A stretch of 64,000 nt of DNA from NCBI GenBank assembly GCA_028583415.1, contig CM053275.1, positions 89,026,278 to 89,090,277 on the forward strand. Direction: 5' to 3'. The translations under genes and the position numbers were made by a program. This DNA comes from Protea cynaroides (Eukaryota > Streptophyta > Magnoliopsida > Proteales > Proteaceae). Shown piece by piece: positions 12,801 through 22,769 of this stretch; position 1 is the stretch's first letter, and each line of letters opens with the position of its first letter. The notes under the pieces are model-generated. The model was given only the letters and a program-made list of their open reading frames with translations, made no database searches and was not told where the DNA came from.

Positions 12801-15430
12801 AATAGGCTCAATTATAAGGCCAAAAAGTTGGTTCCAAAGGGGATGGACGAAAATAAAATTTTAATAAGTAATGGGGTCCATTGAGTAATGTAGTTGGCTT
12901 TAGCTTAGTCATTACCAAATCCTATTTTTGTTAGTTTTCAGGGACCCAGGTTATCTAGAAGATTTAGATTTCAACAATTATAATCAGTTAAGTATTTTAG
13001 AATCCTTGTTAGTTAAATTAGTCTAGCTACCTAATAGTTTTAGATTAGGAGGCTTTCTTTTGTTTTCTTAGAAATATCTAACCACACCCCAGTGATGATG
13101 GTTAATGGTATAGACTTGAATTGTGTAGCCAAGAAGGCTCCCCTTTTTTTCTCCCTTCTCTCTCTTCCTTCTCTTCAGTTACTGTTCACGGGTACTGTTC
13201 ATAGTCCCATAACAGTCCCTGTCTCTTCTCTCTCCTCTTCTTCCTACTGAAACCAGCAAGTCAGTTAGCCTTTTTAACCTTGGCTTACCAGGAAATAGTT
13301 TAAATCTGGGCCTGTGGAGCAGCTGGTCTGATCTCTAATTCCTTGACTGGAATTTAGGACTGGCTGGCTGCATTACTTCTGCTTTTTTTCTTGGAGGTTC
13401 ATTTGTTGGTTGGACTGGGTCCCCCTTGGCTTACCAACTTGATTGGTTTTCTGTAGTTTGTTAGATTTTCATTACTGAAGTTGTTTCCAGCACACCGTCA
13501 CCCCCAAAAACCAGTTTTTTTCAAATAATATGCGGCAGGTTCAGAAATCCATTGATGAGCTTCATTATGTGACTGTGGAATCCCTAATGAAATTATCAAA
13601 CAACAAATATACCTTGGCAACAGTGAAGAACCTAACAGACTAACCACCACCATTTAATAAACACAACAGCCATCTTCAAACCCAAGTTGCAATACAAAAA
13701 CAATTAGAAAAGTGGAAAAACCTTACAGATGCAAAAATGGTCAATCAGGGACTGAGCCTCCAAGTGGAAAATCCAAGATACCGATTTTACAATACCAGAT
13801 ACATCACAAGGCTTCCCGAGAAATTCCTTTTGAAATCTCTAGGGTCAATCAAACTTTTAATGTTTGCTGAGGAATATTAATTACTTATTTTGTATTTTTG
13901 ATCAGTGGATCCTTTCTTTTCTTCTGTTTATGTTCCTTGATCTGACAGAGGGCAAGTGGATTTGGCCTCATCCGCTTTTCGTTTTGGGGGTTCACTTGTT
14001 GGTTGGATAGGATTTCCCCTTCGCTTACCAATTTGATTGGCTTTCTGTAATTCATTAGATTTTCATTATTTCACTTGAGACACTCCCACCCTAAAAAAAA
14101 TACAGTTTTCAATTTAATAGAAAGCAACAGATTCAGAAATTCATTAAAAAAAAAAAAAGGATGTCCCAGTGCATGCGGCTCCCGCTACTGCAAAGTCTGG
14201 GGAGGGTAGAATGTACGCAGCCTTACCCCTACAATGTGGAGAGGCTGTTACCAACATTCAAACCCATGACCACCAAGTTGCAATATAACAACCTTACCGT
14301 CACAACAAGGCTCACCCTCAGATTCAGAAATTCATTGATGAGCTTAAATATGTGACTATTGAAACGTATAATCAAACAACCGAAGCAACAGTGAATAACC
14401 CACCAATATTTGAACCATTTAAGTGGGAAAAAAGAGAGAAAATAACTCTTTAGTATTCCAACCTTGAGGGTTCGAATGATGGTACCATCAACCATCACAA
14501 CAATGAATAACCCAGCAGACTAACCACCACCATTCAATAAACAGAACAGCCATCTTCAAACCCAAGTTGTAATACTAAAAATTTAGAAAAAGTGGAAGTA
14601 CCTCTAGAGCTGCATAAATGATCAATCGGGGACTGAGCTCCCAAGTGGTTTGTTATTTATTTTCAGAACTTTAAAAGACAAAATCAAATGAGGTTCAGGG
14701 AATAGAGTGGCCAGTAAGTTCAAAGAAATCAAGTCTGAGATCAAAAATACCAGAAACAAAATAAACTAATTAAACACCATGCAAGTAATTGACCATAATT
14801 TATAATAAATTTAATAAAAACAGTCCCCAGGACACATGAATATTCATCCAGAAAACAGCCACATGAGCAGATAACAAATTGAAAAGAAACAATACTGCAC
14901 ATATGAAAACAAAGACACCAGGAAATTCAAATTAGAAAATAACCGAAGAGGGAAAAAAATACCTCGAATAGCAGGGGATGCTCTATCCTCTTCATCTCTT
15001 TAAGAACTGAAAGCCAGTCCGCTCTTATGGGCTTCATGATTCTCACCCACGCGTCCAATATCTGAGATAGATTTTTCTCTTGCGATGAGAAACAAATAAT
15101 CTGTCTCATGAGAGCCTTACATCGATTGGTCATCTTCGGCGGGAGCTGAGATATCGCCTGCTTTTGCTCTTCTATTGCGTTGGGGCCTACCTCAACCCAC
15201 TTCAACCTTGGTTTATCTTCTTTCAAACCACCGTCGTTTTCTGTTTCTTTCCCATCAATAGTAACCAGCGAAGACCGTGCAGGGGATTTAAGCGGGCTAA
15301 CTAATCTGGGTTTCCCACAGAGAGATATCTTCCACGAAGGGTCTTGGTGAGTTTGCCGCATGTAATAGATGAATGGCTTAACTGGGGAAGGGTAAGATTG
15401 CATGTAACAACCACAGAAGCTCATTCCCAA
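3112..15430 (-). CDS. P-type pentatricopeptide repeat protein (two exons, 413 aa)
   Basis: CDS join: 15430-14963 (exon 1) and 3885-3112 (exon 2), phase 0, donor GAG|GTATTT and acceptor TCTTAG|GTAACA. The protein has an N-terminal domain (residues 1-170, with KWVEVGPNAIEEQKQ and IRADWLSVLKEM) then six consecutive 35-residue PPR motifs at 171-205, 206-240, 241-275, 276-310, 311-345 and 346-380, and a 33-residue tail. P-type PPR proteins bind organellar RNA; targeting cannot be judged from the sequence. From memory it resembles Arabidopsis At1g01970 in order and length (about 410 aa). The odd feature is the intron of about 11.1 kb, filled with a complete hAT transposon and other repeats. No stop or frameshift interrupts the coding sequence, so it is probably functional. 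Start could also be the second Met two codons downstream. Confidence 0.85.
3886..5660. other. PPR intron, part 1: simple repeats only
   Basis: Intronic sequence without a recognisable gene. It holds a poly-C/poly-A tract followed by an (AAAT)n microsatellite near 4266-4310, and a (GA)n run near 5421-5446. An open stretch on the minus strand at 4614-4495 ends in a GT but was rejected as an exon (see rejected list). Confidence 0.5.
6290..9480 (-). pseudogene. hAT transposase (BED, DUF659, hATC), broken
   Basis: Reading from 9480 down: a BED-type zinc finger (KKTQCKFCGKKLMSGGITRL...H) at about 9470-9310; a charged linker; the DUF659-like catalytic region with GVTIMCDGWTGPTRKSI and IITDNGSNYKKAGE at about 8590-8330, where the conserved acidic residues of hAT transposases are visible; a middle region to a good donor (GCCG|GTGAGTATA) at 7752; a further exon near 7675-7510 (SDLIGAVKDVVAKLVPD); and the hATC dimerisation region (LFYGEHAAELRR, KRRNKLGSQWLNDLVYAHYN) near 7300-7110, then an acidic, Gly-rich tail to 6290. 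Breaks: a frameshift near 9290 just after the BED finger, in-frame stops near 8600, 8246 and 7197. The element is therefore probably no longer autonomous. Exon limits beyond the first donor are approximate. Confidence 0.8.
9761..10440. repeat. Five tandem units of about 160 bp inside the hAT 5' region
   Basis: The motif TAGATCGGCC or a close variant recurs at 9761, 9922, 10082, 10223 and 10386, a spacing of 161, 160, 141 and 163. Each is followed by an AT-rich arm with CAACATATATTATTTT and TTGCTGAAAAATA. The array lies between the transposase start and the element's right end, where its promoter would be. Confidence 0.8.
10640..10870. repeat. Subterminal GGTCGAGA repeat cluster of the hAT element
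   Basis: More than a dozen copies of TCGAGA/GGTCGAGA occur in both orientations within about 230 bp of the right end; a smaller cluster lies at 5690-5760. In hAT elements such clusters bind the transposase. That role is inferred here. Confidence 0.65.
10886..12537. other. PPR intron, part 2: nothing identified
   Basis: Intronic DNA without a recognisable gene or a mobile element with defined ends. A poly-C tract and an adjacent A-rich run lie near 11350-11390. Confidence 0.4.
12538..14650. repeat. Imperfect direct duplication within the PPR intron
   Basis: Unit 1 (12538-about 13766) and unit 2 (13774-about 14649) begin with closely similar sequence (AAGATACC...TTTACAATA) and end with the same motif (GGGACTGAG...CCAAGTGG). 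Shared internal blocks include CTTACCAA.TTGATTGG and CACAACAGCCATCTTCAAAC type sequence. Unit 2 lacks most of the middle of unit 1 and carries a SINE insertion. This is an old tandem duplication of intron sequence. Confidence 0.65.
14146..14318 (-). mobile_element. Au-like tRNA-derived SINE
   Basis: On the minus strand the element starts with a tRNA-like head (GGTAAGG...; B-box-like GGGTTTGAATG), continues with the Au-type body (GGGGTAAGGCTGCGTACATT, then a GGGAGCC..TGCACTGGG core) and ends in a run of T. A perfect 18-bp target duplication CAGATTCAGAAATTCATT flanks it at 14128-14145 and 14319-14336. It interrupts unit 2 of the intron duplication, so it is younger than that duplication. Confidence 0.85.
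14963..15430 (-). CDS. PPR gene, exon 1 (start codon, N-terminal domain)
   Basis: 468 nt, residues 1-156, ending at codon GAG with donor GT at 14962-14961. The segment with QLPPKMTNRCKALMRQIICF and ADWLSVLKEM is the conserved region before the PPR motifs in this family, and it flows into VTELALLQESFEANVRDYTK of exon 2. That match is the reason for linking the two exons across 11 kb. Confirmation would be a spliced transcript. Confidence 0.8.
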
Positions 15431-15797
15431 TCACCCTATAGCAAATAGCAGAAACTAAAAACGAATAAAATTGACGATGGATTGAACGAAATGAAAGAAG
15501 GCACACGAAATAAAAAGAATGGGGGAAAAGGATGAACTTTGGAGTAGATGTCAAACTGCAAGCTGGGCAACAGTTGTAGGATATCCCCAACAATGCACAA
15601 GATCGCAGGGAAATGAAAGAGTAGAGAGACAAGACAACAAACGGCAATCTGCATTTGGTCTGCATTATTGGAATGCATTATCGAAAAATGCATACTTGTA
15701 ATGCATTCTCTAATAATAGATAATGCAATTCCGATATAAAATGAGAATAACCTATTTGTGATCACTTACGATAATGAGTTATAAATCATAAATTTTT
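15431..15797 (-). other. PPR gene 5' flank / presumed promoter
   Basis: Sequence between the PPR start codon and the first intergenic transposon end. It should contain the 5' UTR and core promoter. No TATA box or other element could be assigned with confidence. The Mutator-like element starts only about 370 bp upstream of the start codon. Confidence 0.35.
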
Positions 15798-17013
15798 GGG
15801 TAAAAGACAGTTACCTCCCCGGTAAACCTCCCCTGTAACTTACCTTATTGACCGTTAACCCCCAAAAGTTTCAAAAAAGACAATTACATCCCCCTAAATA
15901 ACTATTAAAATCCAAATAACCCCAATTTTTAATGGTGTTAAAGTTAAATTTTTTATGGACAACTTTACCCTCAACATTTTATCCATACTTTAAATCTTAT
16001 TACTGTTAAAAGACCAATATAACCTTTTTATATCCAACTAAAATAAACTCTAATTTCATATTCTTCTCATTCTGCCTCACAACGTTTCCTATGGGGCGGA
16101 AATGATTTGTTGGACATGTAAGCAGAGGTATTTCAAGCGATCAGTGAGGCATCTTCTTCTTCTCATCTTATAGTGTTGTGTTTAAATAATCCTCAATCGC
16201 AGACCAGATTACTAAAAACAATAAAAAATGGGGGCGGGGTGGGTTAGACTGTGAACCTCAAAATCGACATTAAACAATCCCAAAATTTGGGGGTTTCGAA
16301 GATGAAGCATCCTACTACTTATTAAAAGCTAATTAAAAGACAGTCCTTACAGTGCTTCAGTGCTTCAATGTTTGCAGTAGCAGGTAGGGTTTCGAATGGT
16401 AGGCAGTGCTTAAGGATTTGCAGCGGTCAGTGCTTCATGCTTGGAACCGGTTTGTGCTTCAAGATTTGAAGTGATCAAATCTCCTAAGGATTTGCAACAG
16501 TTTGTGCTTCAAGATTTCGAAGGAACATGGGAACTTTAAGCTCTTTGCAGCGACAGGATGGAATTGCTTCAAGATTTCAGCGGAAACATTTCGAAGACTC
16601 CTTACTGCTTCAAGATTTCAGAGGAAACATTTGAATGATGAGCTGCTTCAATGTTCAAGGATTTGCAGCGATGGAGAGCTCCGAAGACGACGACGATTCA
16701 AGGGTTTGGAAAACGGAATAACAATGAGCTCAACTGTGGTGAGCAAGCAAGAAATCGAGGAATCGTTCGACTGGCAAATAATAACCTTCCTAAATAGTAA
16801 GGGTAAAATGAGTAGTTCATATCTCTAAAATGGTAGTTTGGTATTTAACAAACTATTGGACTCCCACCGTTACTATATAATGGAATATTTCTAACAGGTG
16901 GGGTTATTTGGATTTTAATAGTTATTTAGGGGAGGTAACTGTCTTTTTTGAAACATTTGGAGGTCAACTGTCAATAAGATAAGTTTCAGGGGAGGTAACT
17001 GTCTTTTATCCTC
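15798..17013. mobile_element. Mutator-like element, about 1.2 kb, long TIRs
   Basis: Terminal inverted repeats of about 120-130 bp: left GGGTAAAAGACAGTTACCTC, right end read inward GAGGATAAAAGACAGTTACC; both continue with AATAACTATTAAAATCCAAA. A candidate 9-bp duplication is TAAATTTTT (15789-15797) and AAAATTTTT (17014-17022). No transposase is present. The interior at 16340-16690 has repeated GCTTCAAGATTTC blocks and a short open frame at 16502-16828 of unknown origin, possibly captured host sequence. Confidence 0.75.
16340..16690. repeat. Short degenerate repeats GCTTCAAGATTTC / GGATTTGCAGCG
   Basis: The motif GCTTCAAGATTTC or GCTTCAAGATTTG occurs four times and GGATTTGCARC several times within 350 bp, with GGAAACATTT following two of the copies. 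It lies inside the Mutator-like element. No function is known. Confidence 0.55.
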
Positions 17014-17497
17014 AAAATTTTTTAAGGAAAATTTCATCCAACCCCCTCGAAACTTTACTTTTAATTTACGTAACCCCAAATTTTACTCATAATTTCACCC
17101 ACACCCTTCTAAACTTAACAGATTGATTTCTTAAGTGATGAGGTGGCAAGGTTAGAAATTATATAATACTGAAATTGCCCATATTAATTTACTATTTTCA
17201 CCTCTCATAATTTTCATTTTTTTTTCAAAGGTAAATACGAACCGTAAAACGTAAAACTGGCGCCGGTATCTTCTTTTCAAGGAGCGAATCATCGACTCCC
17301 TCCTAAGCTCTCCGACCGAGACACTTACCAGATCACAATTGAAGACCTCGAGAACATTATCCAGGCCCCTTCCCCTTATGGCAATGGCATCTTAATACTC
17401 CTGGGGCTGCATGCAAAGACAGAGCCACACGTGAGCAGGTCGCCGATTATACACTCAAGCTTCTCTGCCGAAGAATCCCCCAGCTGTATCAGGAATC

Positions 17498-17888
17498 TGT
17501 TAGGATCGGGAGAACGCAAACAAACAAGAAGCACACGAAGAATTAACGTGGTTTAGCACCCCATCGTGGGATGCCTACGTCCACCAGAGAAAATAGTGAC
17601 TTTCTTCTATTCCCAAGAACAGTCTACATAGTTCTCTACCTGACAGACCTATCTCATCTGTCAGCCTTACAGCGTTCCAGCTCTCCACTATCAGAGGAGA
17701 ATCCTCTACAGCCCTTGTAGTCTTACCTAGGTTTTCCCACACAAAGACAATTTATAGGGAAACCTAGAAACCCTAATCCCACCACAATTATAAGTTTAAC
17801 CCCATACATGTAATAGACTCATACCATAATACAAATACTACCCTTATAATTATGTGAACTCCACAGAATACAAGATATCAACCCAAAA
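17498..17888 (-). repeat. LTR (3' LTR of the minus-strand element)
   Basis: 391 bp, closely matching the copy at 18896-19285; its inner end ACCCAAAA has lost the terminal CA seen in the other copy. A purine-rich stretch on the minus strand (CAGGTGGAGATT) adjoins it as the polypurine tract. Confidence 0.85.
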
Positions 17889-18879
17889 AATCTCCACCTG
17901 ACTTGGACTCTGTAAACCACCTTGAAGAAAACCCGTTGATGTTGATTCTGTAAATCCGTCTCTGCCAAAACGTTACACCCAAACCAGCATAGCCCACACC
18001 CCGTCTGAGTGTCTCGTACAGCTCATCGTCGCACGATGTAAAGTGACTCTATCTCTCCCACTGCTGCAGCATCACCAGAAAGATCACTGTCACTCACAGT
18101 CCTCCTACAACTCTAGTTGCATCTGGAACCCGAGTCTCTCACCACTGCACCTCCAATACAGACCTTGAGAACCGACTCCTCATCCCAGCCCTCTGCAACT
18201 CCAATTGCACATGGAACCCAAGTCTCTCACCTCTGCACCTCCAATGCAGACCTAGAGATCCGACTTATTGTCCCAACCCGTCAGTAATCCTTTACCCCAC
18301 GGTGCAACATAAACTGGTCATTATGTGCATCGTACCGGGATTCAATCCCGCCGTCAGATCCGACACTCGATCCGACCAGATCCGCCAAGCCATTGAAAAC
18401 CATCGCTGCCACACCTGAGTCAAACTCTGCAAGTCTTGACTTCATGATCCCTGCACATGCGATGATAGGAAGAATCATCTTCCCAACCTGAGATTCCCCT
18501 CCATCTCTTCTTGTCGGCACAAAACTACTATTTGAAGAAACAAAGAGATGCAGAAATTTTACCCAAAGAAACAGAGACTACTGTACGAAGCAAATAACTT
18601 GATTTATAAAACTCCAATAAAAAATCTGACCGTACAGATTGACGAACTATGTGTCCTCTATCTTCTGTCCAAAAATCAGCCCAATCGGACCACCGATGAC
18701 CTCCCGATCATCTATTTGATCACAGCTGCACAAATCACCTACGCCCATAAAAACTGCTACTCTTTTTCTCTTCTTCTTATGATGCTAAACCCTAACCCTA
18801 ATTTTTTTTTCTTCTTTTTCTTCATACTTTCTACGTTCCTCTCCCCTTCCTCCTAGATCACTGACCGATCTATCAAACC

Positions 18880-18893
18880 TGGCTCTGATACCA
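18880..18893 (-). other. Primer binding site (initiator tRNA-Met type)
   Basis: The minus strand reads TGGTATCAGAGCCA two bases inside the LTR, the standard plant primer binding site complementary to the 3' end of initiator tRNA-Met. It sets the orientation of the element. Confidence 0.85.
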
Positions 18894-18895
18894 CT

Positions 18896-19285
18896 TGTTA
18901 GGATCGGGAGAACGCAAACAAACAAAAAGCACATGAAGAATTAACGTGGTTTAGCACCTCATCGTGGGATGCCTACGTCCACCAGAGAAAAAGTGACTTT
19001 CTTCTATTCCCAAGAACAGTCTACAGAATTCTCTACCTGACAGGCCTATCTCATCTGTCAGCCTTACAGCGTTCCAGCTCTCCACTGTCAGAGGAGAATT
19101 CTCTACAGTCCTTGTAGCCTTATCTAGGTTTTCCCACACAGAGACAATTTATAGGGAAACCTAGAAACCCTAATCCCACCACAATTATAAGTTTAACCCT
19201 ATACATGTAATATACTCATACCCTAATACAAATACTACCCTTATAATTGTGTGGACCCCACAGAATACAAGACATCAACCCAACA
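18896..19285 (-). repeat. LTR (5' LTR of the minus-strand element)
   Basis: 390 bp, TG...CA ends. It differs from its partner at scattered positions (roughly 5%, estimated by eye), suggesting an insertion that is not recent. Confidence 0.85.
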
Positions 19286-20957
19286 GAATCATGGCAAGTT
19301 TCAGATACTAAAAAGTTCAAAAAAAATTTCTTAATTTATTTATTCTATTCAAAAAAGATGATACCAATCAAAAAACCTGTTTCAAATGTGCAGTTATTGT
19401 CCAGTGGGCCATCCGAAGGTGTGATAGGTGTCTATTATCCGTTTCACGCTCGCTGGAGTTGTAGCCTTTGAACATTTGCATAGGAACTTCATGGCTTCAA
19501 TCCGCCAGTGGAAGGCTCGAACACAAACGTAACAAGGAACTGGAAATGGGCTCTCTCTGTAAACCTGCAAATCTACTTCGTCGTTTTCGGCTATCGGCTA
19601 CCCTTTTAAAAATCCCTTCAACTCCAACCCAGAGCAAAAGGGTGGAAGGAACCAAGAGAGCCGTCGACAGTGGAGCATCCAGCGCATCAGGAGAACCACT
19701 TCAAGTTAGGGTACCCCGTTTTCCCTTTTGATTTTTGTTTCATTTTTGTGTAACTTTTTTGTTGTTGTTGATCTCAATTACCTCATCTCTCTAGTTTCCT
19801 CACGGGAAAGACTCGTACAGAGATCAGAGCTGGAATTACTCTAAAAGATCACAGGCTCACAGAAACTAAGATTTGCAATAAGTGATTACAGCAGCATGGA
19901 CTTGAAGGAAAAAAAAACACATTGCCGTAAGATCGAGTTAAGTAAATGAGAGTAATTGCAATGTTGTGGAGAGAACAAGAGAAATAATCGTACCTCTGAG
20001 AAGAGAAGTTGTAAGTTCTGTAGAAGAGAAGTCGAACTGTAGAAATGTGAAGCCGCAAATCGAAGTCGGTTGAGGAGCTGCAGGTTATTTGAGAGCTTCG
20101 AATAAGATTAATCATAGAGTTAATCTGAATTCGTTTCTTCGTTTTGACAAAGAGTAACAATGCTCACTGTCTTACACTCTTACCCAAAAAAAAAAAAAAA
20201 AAACTATGTTCACTGTAAAAAGTAAATTTTTTTTATTTATATTTTTTAAACAGAAATCTATGATTTTTACGGATGAGGTAAAATAGACTTTTCAATTTTA
20301 CCGTTAAATGCTTAACTGGTTTGGGTGTTGGTGAAATTATGGGCAACGTTAGAGGTTGAGTGAATTAAAAGTAAAGTCCAAGGGGGGTGGGTGAAATTTT
20401 CTCATCTTTTTTATATTATAAAACATATTAGAATATAGGAAAAATTACTCATACCACCCTTGAGCTTAGGTTCAAATACACCTACGTACTACTCCTAAGT
20501 TCACAACAATTATACGTACTATCCTTAGATACCAAATATTATTATCCAAAAGCTCATTCTGTTAGATTTTTTTCTGTTAGTTTCTAATGTCAGCACGAAT
20601 TGTATTTTTGAAGGTCAAAAATACCCTTTTAGGTATTGTGAAAAAGACCATACTAGCATTTTGTAAAGGAAAAAAAATCTGATCGGTTACGGCTAAGGGT
20701 AATTATGTTACGCTTCCTTAGACAGCTTTGTTCCCATTTCTCTCTCTCTCTCCACAAACAAAGCTTTCATTTTTGTTCTTGGAGGATTCTCTCCCAGAAG
20801 ATAACGTTTCAGAGATCTCAGAATTTGTATATCACTTTGAGCAATTGCTTTTGCTCGAAGATTCATGTGATCAAAGCGAATTCATAGTTGAAATTTAAAG
20901 GTTCATCTCTGGTTTTCTATACTATATATTTGACAGTTCATAGGTGATGGAGAGCCG

Positions 20958-21124
20958 GTGATCGGCGAATTATCACCACATAATGCGTTGTTTGGAAAAT
21001 ATGAGCTTGGAAGGCTCCTCGTCTGTGGAGCATTCACTAAGGTCTACGATGCAAGGAAAAATGTCGCCATCAAAGCATTCAATAAGCTGAAGATTTTTAA
21101 GGGAGGTTTGGTCCCACACTTCAA
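20958..21124 (+). pseudogene. CIPK protein kinase N-terminal fragment
   Basis: The frame reads FGKYELGRLLVCGAF.KVYDARK...VAIKAFNKLKIFKGG, the glycine-rich loop and the VAIK lysine region at the start of CBL-interacting protein kinases (normally GKYELGRLLG.GAFAKVY). Similarity stops at about 21124, before the rest of the kinase domain, so no kinase can be made. The 250 bp upstream may be the source gene's 5' UTR. The second glycine of the loop (LLG) is changed to V. It lies with ARM and AFB fragments in an intergenic transposon block, suggesting transposon capture or local duplication. Confidence 0.7.
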
Positions 21125-21639
21125 GTGGGATATGTCACACCCCAATTATGGTCGAACTATAAATGTGATTGAACTGCTTATCAAACCATGGTTCACAACA
21201 GGATCCCAATAGACTGTGTGAATACACAAACCAATGCATTATAATCACAATCATAATATAGTAAATGGCAATGAAATACTTTAATTAAATGAACTGAAGT
21301 CTACATAATAAAGTAACAAATATCCCAATTATCTCAAAAACCAACATGTATTAAATAATCAGTTACAACTGTTTATAATCCAAACTCAAATAAAAACCTA
21401 AAGGAACACCCAGAGTGGCACTTGCATGACGAGTCATGCTCGCTCTCCACTGTCTGCACGTCCAGAGCAGCAACGCCTCCACAAATCGGAACTCTAATGA
21501 AATCCTCAACAATGTTACCGACATCAAAATCTAAAATATATGTACTTAGCTCACAACTTAGCTCAATAAGAAAACAAAACAATGCAACAGGCAAATGCAT
21601 GAGTAACATTCAATATTTGGTATGGTATAATTTGCAATT

Positions 21640-22304
21640 AAGGGTGTCAAAAATGGGCCCGGCCCAGTAGCATAGACCGAGCCGGCCCGATATAACCCGA
21701 ACCCAGCCCGGACCGAACCTTAATGGACAGGTTTCGGTCTTGGCTTGTAAAGCCCGACACCGTTTCAGTCCAAACCGAAACCAGACCGGACCAGCCCGTT
21801 AAGAAACCCGAACTAGCGCGAACCAATAAAATACCTAACCCGAACACCGGTAAGGTCCATCCGGGCCCAGTTTCTTAATTTTAATGGTTTTAAATTTTGA
21901 TGGATTATATTACACTGTTATAGTTCACTTCTTGATCCGAAAAATTATATGAATCTATAGTTGAAAAGAGTATGTTAATTGTTACAATTTACTAAATTAC
22001 ATGCATGTAAAATGAATGATGCTAATTTTATAGATATAAATAATAAAATAGGCTATATATCTTACATATAAAATAGGCCCGATAAGCTTGATAAGCCCAG
22101 TCCAGACCGAACTAGCCCGAAATCACCTCAATAAGCCCAGCCCGATAACAAATCGACACCGGACCAGCCTGATAGTTATTGTGTCCAGCGCAGCCCAACC
22201 CAGCCCGAACTCTTAATGGACATGTTTTGGACTGGGCTTATAAAACCCGACATCAATTTAGCCCGAACCGAAACCGGCCCGGACCGGCCCGTTGACACTC
22301 TGAC
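21640..22304. mobile_element. hAT-type MITE with GGCCCGG-rich ends
   Basis: Ends AAGGGTGTCAA and (read inward from the right) GTCAGAGTGTCAACGGGCC, flanked by 8-bp duplications TTGCAATT (21632-21639) and TTGCAATG (22305-22312), 7 of 8 identical. About 95 bp near each end is directly repeated (21700-21802 and 22200-22293), rich in CCCG/CCGGCCCG. The centre is AT-rich. No coding capacity is seen. Confidence 0.75.
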
Positions 22305-22432
22305 TTGCAATGTACTATGGTAATGATAAGTGCCACTACACTTCCATGCACGAAAGTTTGAACACACCCAACAATCAGATTACAATCCACACTACTGCTA
22401 CTGCCTTGCAACACTTACTCCGGAATATAAAT

Positions 22433-22690
22433 AGAGCTAAAGTTCTGCGGTCAGGCTACAATCCACACTACTGGGTCATCCCTCTGATACTCTACCTGTA
22501 CCAATATATACACCATTATTGGCAAGAGCTTGTAAGTGGGTTACATCACTAACAAATCATACATGTCATCACAGTATCCAAGGACCTGTCCCAGTACAAC
22601 TCTTTACGGACTAGAGATAGAACTAGAGTCTGGCGGTCAGGTAACAATCCACGCTACTTCGTCTTCCCCCTAATACTATACCCGTACCAA
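22433..22690. repeat. Direct repeat pair in LTR-element debris
   Basis: Two blocks of about 75 bp (22433-22510 and 22623-22690) share AGTCTGGCGGTCAGG/AGTTCTGCGGTCAGG, ACAATCCACRCTACT and CTGTACCAA type motifs. Together with the sequence from about 21125 (starting CACACCCCAATTATGG) they look like non-coding parts of a degraded LTR retrotransposon. The assignment is tentative. Confidence 0.4.
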
Positions 22691-22769
22691 GCAAATGCTA
22701 ACCTATAAAATTGGCGCCACCACAATCCGTCAACACCAACAAATGATTCCTGTAACAACAGACAATATC

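Larger units (their letters stand above)
17498..19285 (-). mobile_element. Non-autonomous LTR retrotransposon, complete, 1.8 kb
   Basis: Two LTRs of 391 and 390 bp with TGTTAGGATCGGG...CCCAACA ends on the plus strand, a PBS on the minus strand at the right inner end, and a perfect 5-bp target duplication GAATC (17493-17497 and 19286-19290). The internal 1.0 kb has no gag, protease, RT or integrase, so it depends on another element. It is inserted in the interior of the surrounding Mutator-like element. Two copies of a block of about 75 bp (CTCTGCAACTCC/CACTGCACCTCC type) lie at about 18107-18260. Confidence 0.9.
17026..20404. mobile_element. Second Mutator-like element with nested LTR element
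   Basis: Inverted terminal sequences of about 95-110 bp: left (17026-17120) begins GGAAAATTTCATCCAACCCC and the right end (about 20295-20404) read inward begins GAGAAAATTTCACCCACCCC; both contain ACTTTACTTTTAATT and CATAATTTCACC. No target duplication is clear. Without the nested LTR element it would be about 1.6 kb. The interior (17230-17497 continuing at 19286-19735) looks like captured coding sequence, with open stretches such as ITIEDLENIIQAPSPYGNG, but the source gene was not recognised. Confidence 0.6.

Noticed and set aside
14146..14318. tRNA gene on the minus strand
   Set aside because: Only the tRNA-like head of a SINE is present, followed by an Au-type body, T tail and 18-bp duplication.
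20958..21212. Small functional kinase-like gene
   Set aside because: Kinase similarity covers only the glycine loop and lysine region; the catalytic loop and everything downstream are missing.
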